From positions 1 through 10,887 of the forward strand of contig NZ_CASEXV010000098.1 of NCBI RefSeq assembly GCF_949292005.1: a stretch of DNA of 10,887 bases, written 5' to 3'. Position 1 is the stretch's first letter, and each line of letters begins with the position of its first letter. Made by a program: the position numbers and the translations under genes. Shown piece by piece: positions 1 through 5,911 of this stretch. Source of the DNA: an uncultured Bifidobacterium sp. GTDB lineage: Bacteria > Actinomycetota > Actinomycetes > Actinomycetales > Bifidobacteriaceae. The notes beneath the pieces were generated by a model. That model was given only the letters and a program-made list of their open reading frames with translations, was not told the DNA's origin and made no database searches.

Positions 1-416
1 CCCAGCCCGGCCAGAGCATTTCAGAAGAGATCGAAGACCTCACCCACCAGGACCTCGCCATACTTTTTGGCGTGCGGCGTCGCACGCAGCTCTTCACCCC
101 ACTCGCGAAGAATCTGCACTCCCATCAGGTGCAATTGATCATGATCGGCGATTCCACTCTTCGAGGCGTCGCCGCACTCACCGAAGCCATCTTTTTCGAG
201 ATCGATCTCACCTCCCGGGTGCTCTCAAGCTTCACCTCCGCCTTCAGCATCGTCTCGCTGCTTGCGGACTCAGCCGCCACGCGCGCACATCAGCGATCCG
301 TCACGACCAATCAGCCGGTCGATCACCACATGCGGAGCGGAGCCGGCAGCGACGCACGCATAGCCGCGATCAATGAGAGGTTCTCCCAACTGAACGAGCT
401 GGAAAAACCATTCTGA
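1..416 (+). CDS. C-terminal part of an RpiR/MurR-type transcriptional regulator (SIS domain), 5' end outside the window
   Basis: The reading frame is open from base 3 to the TGA at 414-416; a GTG at 72 is internal, not a start. The visible part, ISEEIEDLTHQDLAILFGVR followed by a strand, helix and strand ending in VQLIMIGDSTLRGVA, fits the end of a SIS (sugar isomerase) domain as found in RpiR/MurR regulators, where it binds phosphosugars. The usual N-terminal helix-turn-helix would lie to the left of the window. The last 30 or so residues (from RAHQRS on) look like a variable tail. Such regulators usually control nearby sugar catabolism or transport genes, but the next gene here is an amino acid permease, so no target can be assigned. 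The family call rests on the pattern of one partial domain. Confidence 0.6.
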   Translation, partial: QPGQSISEEIEDLTHQDLAILFGVRRRTQLFTPLAKNLHSHQVQLIMIGDSTLRGVAALTEAIFFEIDLTSRVLSSFTSAFSIVSLLADSAATRAHQRSVTTNQPVDHHMRSGAGSDARIAAINERFSQLNELEKPF

Positions 417-461
417 GCCCCTCGCCGCGAACCACGGCTCAATGCCATCCGCATGACGGCC

Positions 462-467
462 TACAGT
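462..467 (+). promoter_or_regulatory. possible -10 box of the amino acid permease gene
   Basis: TACAGT lies about 65 bases before the permease start. No convincing -35 element is seen 16-18 bases upstream, so this is only a weak candidate. A 6-bp inverted repeat (TGAGCC at 414-419, GGCTCA at 436-441) overlaps the stop of the preceding regulator and could be a weak end signal for it; no T-run follows. Confidence 0.2.
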
Positions 468-531
468 GTGTCCTGGCACCATCACGACCACATGGTCAAG
501 AAGCACAGGACCGAACAAACGAGAGGACATC

Positions 532-2016
532 ATGGCCACCAAGACGACGCGGTCCAGCCAGGCATCACAGACGCCGACGGACGCCGGCCCGCAGGACGCG
601 GGGCTGAGCAAGACGCTCAAGAACCGGCACATCCAGCTCATCGCGCTCGGCGGGGCGATTGGAACGGGACTCTTCTATGGATCAAGCGAGTCCATCCAGC
701 TGGCCGGCCCTGGCATACTCATCGCCTACCTGATCGGAGGAGCGGCGATATTCCTTATCGTGCGCGCGCTGGGCGAGATGAGCGTGGAGGACCCCAAAGC
801 GGGGGCCTTCAGCTACTACGCCAGCCGCTACTGGTCCAAGCGCGCGGGCTTCGTGTCCGGGTGGAACTACTGGTTCAACTACATCCTCGTGTCCATGGTG
901 GAGCTGTCCGTGGTGGGTACCTTCGTCAACTACTGGTTCCCCTCCATCCCGGCCTGGGTGTCGGCGGGCGTGTTCCTTATCCTCATCACCGCGGCGAACC
1001 TTCTGGGAGTAAGCCGGTTCGGGGAGTTCGAGTTCTGGTTCGCCATCGTGAAGATCGCCGCCGTCGCCGCCATGGTGCTTGGCGGACTCGCAGTGATCGC
1101 GCTGGGCCTGTCAACGGTCTCCGGGGTCACGCCGTCGTTCATGAACTGGTTCACCGTGGGAGGCGGATTCCTTCCCCACGGCGTGATGAGCAGGACGGCG
1201 GACGGCCAGTGGACGGGCCTGGCGATGGCGCTGTGCGTGGTGATGTTCAGCTTCGGCGGAACCGAGCTGATCGGCATCACGGCGGGGGAGGCCGAGAACC
1301 CCCGACGCACGATTCCCAAGGCCACCAACGGCGTGATATGGCGTATCCTGCTGTTCTACATCGCCGCCCTGGGCGTGATCATGGCGGTTGTGCCGTGGAA
1401 CACGATCGACGGCAACAGCAGCCCCTTCGTGCAGATATTCGATTCCGTGGGCATCCATGCCGCCGCGGGGATCCTCAACTTCGTCTGCCTCACCGCCGTG
1501 ATGAGCGTCTACAACTCCAGTCTCTACGCCGACTCGCGGATGCTCTACTCCCTAGCTAGGCAGGGCAACGCGCCGCGCTATCTCGGCCAACTCAACCATC
1601 GCGGCGTTCCAGTCGCAGGAGTCCTCACATCGGCGGGGATCACCGTGATCGCCGTCGTCGTGGTGTTTCTCTGGCCATCCTTCGCCTTCAACTATCTGAT
1701 GTCCATCGCAACCATCGCGGGAATCATCAACTGGGGGATCATCATGATCACGCAGCTGCACTTCCGTCGAGCCGTGAGACGCGGAGACGGACCAAATGAG
1801 CTGGCCGGACGGACCGGCGACGAGGCCATCGCGTCCCTGCGGTTTCCTCTGCCGTTCGCCCCGGTCACTCCCTGGCTGGTCCTCGCCTTCCTTCTGCTTG
1901 TGGTCGTGCTCATGTGCTTCTCCTCCAATTACGTGATCGCAGCCATCGCGGGACCAGTGTGGGTCGTCGCGCTTCTTCTGGGCTACGAGACCATGGCCCG
2001 GCGCACGCGGCGCTAA
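532..2016 (+). CDS. amino acid permease, AAT family of the APC superfamily (ProY/AroP-like)
   Basis: Predicted 494-residue inner-membrane transporter that takes up an amino acid with protons. The start at 532 is chosen because GAGAGG at 521-526 lies five bases ahead; an upstream in-frame ATG at 466 has no such site. After a polar N-terminal tail of about 27 residues come the family signatures: KTLKNRHIQLIALGGAIGTG (near residues 28-47), IGGAAIFLIVRALGEMSV, the FGGTELIGITAGEAENPRRT segment in the middle, and a late NSSLYADSRMLYSLARQG motif. The alternation of hydrophobic stretches fits the usual 12 membrane helices, and the length is typical. Overall similarity recalled is closest to ProY, AroP and CycA, but substrate specificity cannot be read from the sequence. 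It appears to be monocistronic, with the thiamine leader beginning just after its stop. Confidence 0.9.
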   Translation: MATKTTRSSQASQTPTDAGPQDAGLSKTLKNRHIQLIALGGAIGTGLFYGSSESIQLAGPGILIAYLIGGAAIFLIVRALGEMSVEDPKAGAFSYYASRYWSKRAGFVSGWNYWFNYILVSMVELSVVGTFVNYWFPSIPAWVSAGVFLILITAANLLGVSRFGEFEFWFAIVKIAAVAAMVLGGLAVIALGLSTVSGVTPSFMNWFTVGGGFLPHGVMSRTADGQWTGLAMALCVVMFSFGGTELIGITAGEAENPRRTIPKATNGVIWRILLFYIAALGVIMAVVPWNTIDGNSSPFVQIFDSVGIHAAAGILNFVCLTAVMSVYNSSLYADSRMLYSLARQGNAPRYLGQLNHRGVPVAGVLTSAGITVIAVVVVFLWPSFAFNYLMSIATIAGIINWGIIMITQLHFRRAVRRGDGPNELAGRTGDEAIASLRFPLPFAPVTPWLVLAFLLLVVVLMCFSSNYVIAAIAGPVWVVALLLGYETMARRTRR

Positions 2017-2017
2017 C

Positions 2018-2057
2018 ACTTGGGCATGGCCGTCCTACTTGGGTATGGCCCGTCCTA
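2018..2057 (+). repeat. near-perfect tandem duplication of about 20 bp before the TPP riboswitch
   Basis: Two adjoining copies, ACTTGGGCATGGCCGTCCTA (2018-2037) and ACTTGGGTATGGCCCGTCCTA (2037-2057, sharing the A at 2037), differ by one substitution and one inserted C. It begins two bases after the permease stop and ends just ahead of the riboswitch. No function is known to me; it may be a simple slippage duplication within a promoter region. Confidence 0.75.
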
Positions 2058-2068
2058 TGCTGGTCAGC

Positions 2069-2168
2069 GCAACCGAACGGGAGCCCTGAAGACCGGGCTG
2101 AGAGGAAGTCGCGGAGACTTCGACCGTCAACTTGATGCGGGTAATGCCGCCGTAAGGATGACAGTTGC
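2069..2168 (+). promoter_or_regulatory. TPP riboswitch (THI box) controlling thiSFG
   Basis: The conserved THI-box parts appear in order. P2 is CGG at 2078-2080 with CCG at 2124-2126. P3 is GCCC/GGGC and is followed by the pyrimidine-sensing CTGAGAG at 2098-2104. The optional P3a hairpin is GAAGTC (2105-2110) with GACTTC (2116-2121). P4 is CTT (2131-2133) with AAG (2154-2156). P5 is GCGG/CCGC (2137-2140, 2147-2150) around the loop GTAATG, which carries the family's conserved TAATGCC. P1 is less certain; GCAAC (2069-2073) with GTTGC (2164-2168) fits best. Thiamine pyrophosphate binding should lower expression of the thiazole operon starting 326 bases downstream. No T-run terminator follows the aptamer, which argues for control of translation or of Rho rather than intrinsic termination. 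Confidence 0.92.
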
Positions 2169-2493
2169 ATCTGGACGATTAGGCGATTCTCCGCGCCATC
2201 CTTGACGACGTCTCCTCGTCGCGCAGCGTTCCACCCCCCGTGGGATGGAGCCCGTTCCCGCTCAAGCGCATAACACAACAGCAAAACAGACACACAACAA
2301 GACGCACGCGACAACGGCGCAAGGATCAAGCCGCAGTCAGGGGTCGACGAAGGGGCGCACCACCTCACAGGGTACGGTTCCTTCGCCGACCCCTTTCGCA
2401 ATTTCCGGAACGTTCCAACGGTCCAAACCCGGACATGAACCGCCCCGGACCGTTTGAACCGCCGAATCGCGTCATCCTGGAAAGGATAGGGCC
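2161..2493 (+). promoter_or_regulatory. long 5' leader between the riboswitch and thiS
   Basis: No supported gene lies here; the short ORFs have no ribosome site and low-complexity Arg- or Thr-rich translations. Visible structure: CATCCTT at 2197-2203, complementary to both AAGGATG in the aptamer (2154-2160) and AAGGAT at the thiS ribosome site (2482-2487); a GACGA/TCGTC hairpin at 2204-2220; an A/C-rich, almost T-free tract at about 2264-2324; a 12-base inverted repeat with one mismatch at 2413-2424 and 2447-2458; a GGAACGTTCC palindrome at 2407-2416; and a small ATCCT/AGGAT hairpin (2474-2478, 2483-2487) that covers the thiS SD. Together these suggest an extended expression platform. Confidence 0.55.
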
Positions 2494-2688
2494 ATGATCA
2501 TCAACGGCCAGCATCAAAATATCAACACCCCCGTGGGCGTCGAGGACCTCATCATCTCGCGGGGACTGCGGCCCGACCGCGTGGCCGTGGAAGTGAACGG
2601 ACGTATCGTGCCAAAATCGGCGCGGGCGCAGACGACGCTGTCGGGCACGGACACCGTGGAAATCGTCACCTTCGTGCAGGGAGGCTGA
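2494..2688 (+). CDS. thiS: thiamine biosynthesis sulfur carrier protein ThiS
   Basis: 64-residue ubiquitin-like protein that carries sulfur as a C-terminal thiocarboxylate for thiazole ring formation. It begins MIINGQ, as many ThiS proteins do, contains the VAVEVNGRIVPKS core that ThiS shares with MoaD-like folds, and ends in the essential Gly-Gly (FVQGG). The C-terminal glycine is adenylated by ThiF and then thiolated, and the sulfur is used by ThiG. The start has AAAGGA at 2481-2486, seven bases ahead, partly inside a small hairpin. It is the first gene of thiSFG, and its stop overlaps the first possible thiF start. Length and ending are typical. Confidence 0.95.
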   Translation: MIINGQHQNINTPVGVEDLIISRGLRPDRVAVEVNGRIVPKSARAQTTLSGTDTVEIVTFVQGG

Positions 2689-2690
2689 TG

Positions 2691-3452
2691 ATGGAACTCC
2701 AAGGATTCACAGAGCCCTCAGCCGACACGCACACCGCCATCGACAACCACACCGCCGATGCCACCACCATCGCCGATGCCCGCAGACACGTTTTCGAGTC
2801 GATGCCCGACCCGCGCAGCCTGGCCACGGAGGCGGAGATCCGGAACGCGCTGATCGACAGGCACGGCGCCGAGGTCCAGCATCGGCTGGACGCGGCCCGT
2901 GTGGCGATAGCCGGCCTAGGAGGGCTGGGATCGACCATCGCCGTGGCGTTGACGAGAATCGGCGTCGGCCATCTGCATCTTGTCGATTTCGACCGTGTGG
3001 ACGCGACTAACCTCAACCGCCAGCAATACTTCCTGAAGGACCTCGGCAGGCACAAGACCACGGCGCTCAAAGCCAATCTGGCCCAGATCAACCCCTATCT
3101 GGAGGTCACCACCGACACCACCACGGTCACTCCGGACAACGTCGAACCGCTGTTCGGAAACGACGACATCATCTGCGAGGCCTTCGACGTTCCCGAGAAC
3201 AAAACGATGCTTGTCAACACCGTCCTCGAGCGCCTTCCCGACCATAAGCTGGTCTGCGGCTCCGGAATGGCGGGATTCCGCAGCTCGAACCTCATCGGCA
3301 CACGACGCGTGTCTCGCAACTTCTACTTCTGCGGAGACGGGGAGACGGCTCCCCTGCCCGGAGCGGGACTTATGGCGCCCCGGGTTGGAGTGGTCGCCTG
3401 CCATGAGGCGAATATGATCGTCCGCATCATTTTGGGAGAGGAGGATGCCTGA
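2691..3452 (+). CDS. thiF: ThiS adenylyltransferase ThiF, clostridial-type (family 2)
   Basis: E1-like enzyme that activates the ThiS C-terminus with ATP. The ATP-binding loop GLGGLGS is near residues 75-81, followed by VDFDRVDATNLNRQQYF, the conserved Asp and Asn-Arg-Gln of the ThiF/MoeB/E1 fold, and HKTTALKANL. The second half (ICEAFDVPENKTMLVNTVLE, CGSGMAG, RNFYFCGDGE, GLMAPRVGVVACHEANM) resembles the short ThiF form common in clostridia rather than E. coli ThiF; the paired CxxC zinc ligands are not visible. About 65 residues precede the E1 fold as a polar extension. ATG occurs at both 2688 and 2691; AGGGAGG at 2678-2684 is better spaced for 2691, which gives 253 residues. The gene is translationally coupled to thiS. 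Confidence 0.92.
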   Translation: MELQGFTEPSADTHTAIDNHTADATTIADARRHVFESMPDPRSLATEAEIRNALIDRHGAEVQHRLDAARVAIAGLGGLGSTIAVALTRIGVGHLHLVDFDRVDATNLNRQQYFLKDLGRHKTTALKANLAQINPYLEVTTDTTTVTPDNVEPLFGNDDIICEAFDVPENKTMLVNTVLERLPDHKLVCGSGMAGFRSSNLIGTRRVSRNFYFCGDGETAPLPGAGLMAPRVGVVACHEANMIVRIILGEEDA

Positions 3453-4341
3453 CATGACCTCCACCACAAAAGCGACGACGGACGTCCCCGTGGACGAACT
3501 CGTCGGAACGGCAGTGAACACGGTCATGCTCCCCGAACCGTCCCCGACCGCATACGATTCGGTCGCCACAGGCGACGACGATCCGCTCATCCTCGCCGGG
3601 CACCGTTTCACCAGCCGTTTCATCCTCGGATCCGGCCGCTACGACCTCAATCTCATCAAGGCGACCGTCCGCGAGGCCGGAACGCAGATCGTCACGATGG
3701 CGCTGCGTCGATGCCGGACCACGGAGAACAACCTCCTGGACTACCTTCCATCCAGCGTGACCCTTCTGCCCAACACCTCCGGCGCCCGCAACGCCGAGGA
3801 CGCCGTGCGCATAGCACGGCTGGCCCGCGAGGTGTGCGGGACGGATTTCATCAAGGTGGAGATCGAGCACGAGACGCGATATCTGCTCCCCGACAACGCC
3901 GAGACGATCCGCGCCACGGAGATGCTGGCGAACGAGGGCTTCGTGGTGATGCCCTACATGTTCCCCGATCCCGTGGCCGCCAGGAAGCTGCAGGATGCCG
4001 GCGCCGCATGCGTGATGCCGATGGGGTCCCTGATCGGTTCGAACAAGGGGATCCGCCTGCGCGACGGCATCGAGGTGATCGTCGCCCATTCGAACGTTCC
4101 GGTGATCGTCGACGCCGGAATCGGGAGGCCCAGCCAGGCGGCCGAGGCGATGGAGATGGGCGTCGACGCCGTGATGGCCTACACCGCCATCGCGAGCGCC
4201 GGGAACATCCCGATGATGGCCCGCGCCTTCAGACACGCGATCGAAGCCGGACGCGAGGCGTATCTCTCGGGATTGGGAACCGTCACCTCCGGCCACGCCG
4301 TACCATCCAGCCCCACCCAGATCGAGGACATGCTGCGCTGA
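3445..4341 (+). CDS. thiG: thiazole synthase ThiG
   Basis: TIM-barrel enzyme that condenses 1-deoxy-D-xylulose 5-phosphate, dehydroglycine and ThiS thiocarboxylate into the thiazole phosphate. Seen: FTSRFILGSGRY, TMALRR, LLPNTSGA, FIKVEIEHE with the Schiff-base lysine (Lys137 counting from 3445), YLLPDNAETI, ACVMPMGSLIGSNKGI, and VDAGIGRPSQAAEAMEMGVD. All known ThiG landmarks are in order. The protein has about 45 extra polar N-terminal residues before the barrel, longer than the usual 250-260 residues. The ATG at 3445 overlaps the end of thiF by 8 bases; a second in-frame ATG at 3454 is better spaced from GAGGAGG (3438-3444), so the start is uncertain by three codons. No thiH or thiO, which supply dehydroglycine, is in the window. 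Confidence 0.95.
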   Translation: MPDMTSTTKATTDVPVDELVGTAVNTVMLPEPSPTAYDSVATGDDDPLILAGHRFTSRFILGSGRYDLNLIKATVREAGTQIVTMALRRCRTTENNLLDYLPSSVTLLPNTSGARNAEDAVRIARLAREVCGTDFIKVEIEHETRYLLPDNAETIRATEMLANEGFVVMPYMFPDPVAARKLQDAGAACVMPMGSLIGSNKGIRLRDGIEVIVAHSNVPVIVDAGIGRPSQAAEAMEMGVDAVMAYTAIASAGNIPMMARAFRHAIEAGREAYLSGLGTVTSGHAVPSSPTQIEDMLR

Positions 4342-4464
4342 GGCCGTCATAATTCCGGTATGGCGTCCCGACGCCGGTTGCGGGCGGCCCGAAGAACGGG
4401 ACGGCAGAGACGACGGAGGTTACAGGAACGCCGGAGGCACAGGAACGACGACGCCCGGAAATGG

Positions 4465-4501
4465 TTCGAGGCCCCGATCCATAGCGGGTCGGGGCCTCGA
4501 A
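4465..4501. terminator. strong hairpin between convergent thiG and ilvC, probably bidirectional
   Basis: TTCGAGGCCCCGATCC (4465-4480) pairs with GGGTCGGGGCCTCGAA (4486-4501), a 16-bp stem with one G-T pair and a 5-base loop. It lies between the ends of two genes that face each other, where a shared terminator is expected. Neither side has a long T-run, so it may work as a transcript-end stabiliser or with Rho. It is 124 bases after the thiG stop and 76 bases from the ilvC stop. The 120 bases between thiG and the stem hold no supported gene. Confidence 0.75.
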
Positions 4502-4577
4502 ACCGAGCATCGTCGAAAGTCCGAACCGGTCGTCACATGATAACGATCAGCTCAGAGACCAACGGGCGTGAGACGGC

Positions 4578-5630
4578 TCACTGAACCTGGGCGCGGGCGA
4601 TCTTGCCGGTGAAGGACTCGTTCTCGTCCGCGTCGGCGGCCTTGTCGCTGTTCCAGGAGAACATCGCGCGAAGCTTCGGCCCGACGGTCTCGAGCTGGGG
4701 GTGGGAATACTCCTCCTGCAGCTCCTTGAACTTCGGGGCGCCGGCGGCCTGATCCTCCATGAACTCCTTGGCGAAGGAGCCGTCCTGGATGCGCTTGAGC
4801 TGGTACTCCATGCGCTCACGGGTGTGCTCGTCGATGACTGTCGACGTGAAGTCGCCGTACTGGGCGGTGTCGGAGCAGGACCAGCGGGCCTTGTTCAGAC
4901 CACCCTCGTTGGCGAGGTCGACGAGCATCTTCAGCTCGTGGAACACCTCGAAGTAGGCGATCTCCGGCTGGTATCCGGCCGCGGTCAGAACCTGGAAGCC
5001 CATCTCGCAGAGGTGGTTGATGCCGCCCATGAGGACGTCCTGCTCGCCGAACAAATCGGTTTCGGTCTCCTCCTTGAAGGTGGTCTTGATGCCACCGGCG
5101 CGCAGGGCTCCCAGAGCCTTCGCGTAGGCGAGGGTGATGGCCCAGCCGTCTCCACGGGGATCCTGCTCGACGGCCACGACCACCGGCACGCCACGTCCCG
5201 CGGCGTACTCACGACGGACGATGTGGCCCGGCCCCTTCGGAGCGACCATGAACACGGGGTGGTCGGCCGAGGGCTTGATGTATCCGTAATGGATGTTGAA
5301 GCCGTGGGCGAAGGCCAGAGCCGCACCCTCCTTGAGGTTGGGCTCGATGTCGTTCTTGTAGATCTGCGCCTGGTACTGATCGGGAGCCAGGATCATCACG
5401 ACGTCGGCCTCCTTGGTCGCGTCGGCGACGGACTTGACCTCAAGGCCCTGCTCCTTGGCGAAGGCCACGGACTTCGAGGTGGGGCGCAGACCGACGACCA
5501 CGTCGACGCCGGAATCGCGAAGGTTCAGCGCGTGGGCGTGTCCCTGCGAGCCATAGCCGACGATGGCCACCTTCTTGCCGTCGAACACCGAAAGATCCGC
5601 GTCCTTCTCGTACCAGATCTGAGCTGTCAT
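4578..5630 (-). CDS. ilvC: ketol-acid reductoisomerase (NADP+), class I
   Basis: 350-residue enzyme of valine, isoleucine and leucine synthesis that isomerises and reduces acetolactate or acetohydroxybutyrate. Seen: Rossmann loop VAIVGYGSQGHAHALNLRDS (residues 21-40); cofactor loop GLRPTSKS (47-54) with Arg and Ser residues expected for NADPH; FAHGFNIHYG with His109; MVAPKGPGH; ETDLFGEQ with the Mg ligands Asp192 and Glu196; and YFEVFHELK with Glu228 and Glu232. Length fits the short class I form. The ATG at 5630 starts the family-typical N-terminus; a GTG at 5642 is also in frame. Ribosome sites AAGGAG (5647-5642) and AAGGA (5637-5633) are both present, at long and short spacing respectively. 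It lies downstream of the MHS transporter and a small leader-like ORF on the same strand. Confidence 0.97.
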   Translation of the reverse strand: MTAQIWYEKDADLSVFDGKKVAIVGYGSQGHAHALNLRDSGVDVVVGLRPTSKSVAFAKEQGLEVKSVADATKEADVVMILAPDQYQAQIYKNDIEPNLKEGAALAFAHGFNIHYGYIKPSADHPVFMVAPKGPGHIVRREYAAGRGVPVVVAVEQDPRGDGWAITLAYAKALGALRAGGIKTTFKEETETDLFGEQDVLMGGINHLCEMGFQVLTAAGYQPEIAYFEVFHELKMLVDLANEGGLNKARWSCSDTAQYGDFTSTVIDEHTRERMEYQLKRIQDGSFAKEFMEDQAAGAPKFKELQEEYSHPQLETVGPKLRAMFSWNSDKAADADENESFTGKIARAQVQ

Positions 5631-5657
5631 AATCCTTTGCACTCCTTGTTTTGGTGT

Positions 5658-5738
5658 GCCGCCCCTTGGCGGCCCTACATTCGCAATGTCTTGTTGCTGT
5701 TACGTTTGCGACCGACACGCTGGCGGTTTGTCACCGCC
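5658..5738 (-). promoter_or_regulatory. pair of GGCGG/CCGCC hairpins in the ilvC leader
   Basis: Reading the - strand, a first hairpin GGCGGT-loop-ACCGCC (5738-5722) and a second GCCGCC-AAGG-GGCGGC (5673-5658) lie between the small ORF and the ilvC ribosome site. Their arms are interchangeable: the first arm can pair with the third, and the second with the fourth, so the structures can exclude each other. No T-run follows the second hairpin, which ends 10 bases ahead of AAGGAG. A role in regulating ilvC is inferred only. Confidence 0.4.
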
Positions 5739-5757
5739 GCTGCGCCACGATCATCTT

Positions 5758-5877
5758 CTATCCATGCCTTGCGGCTGTTGCATGGGGATTTTGTCCTCGA
5801 ACCGTTGCCCATGATACCGGAAACATTCCCGTGATACCCGCGCTGTTCAATAGTCGAACGAATACGCCATCCACCAT
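5758..5877 (-). CDS. small ORF (39 residues) with a strong ribosome site ahead of ilvC; possible leader peptide
   Basis: ATG at 5877-5875 is preceded by GGAGGTGA (5890-5883) at a spacing of five bases, a near-perfect Shine-Dalgarno sequence. It encodes MVDGVFVRLLNSAGI followed by 24 more residues, ending in ARHG before TAG. It starts 34 bases after the transporter stop and ends 127 bases before ilvC. No known domain is recognised. Only about 44% of third codon positions are G or C, far below the neighbouring genes, and it contains unusual codons such as CTA and TTG for a Leu-Leu pair. This fits a leader peptide read for its codons rather than its product, and the branched-chain content early in the peptide fits the ilvC context. 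It could instead be a chance ORF, but the ribosome site makes translation likely. Confidence 0.5.
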   Translation of the reverse strand: MVDGVFVRLLNSAGITGMFPVSWATVRGQNPHATAARHG

Positions 5878-5911
5878 GCGTGTCACCTCCCTTCCAGTGG
5901 ATTCACGGCCT

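Noticed and set aside
2240..2497. Two short + strand ORFs (70 and 85 residues) in the thi leader
   Set aside because: No ribosome site before either ATG, low-complexity Arg- or Thr/Ser-rich translations, and strong RNA structure in the same place.
3427..4350. 307-residue - strand ORF opposite thiG
   Set aside because: Covers a certain thiG gene; Gly-, His- and Asp-rich translation with no family features.
4415..4447. Imperfect tandem pair GGAGGTTACAGGAACG / GGAGGCACAGGAACG after thiG
   Set aside because: Only two short copies with no link to a gene or site; probably chance or slippage.
4701..5834. 377-residue + strand ORF opposite ilvC
   Set aside because: It is antisense to a certain ilvC gene, rich in Leu, Val, Gly, Asp and His as expected of a GC-driven shadow frame, and has no recognisable domain.
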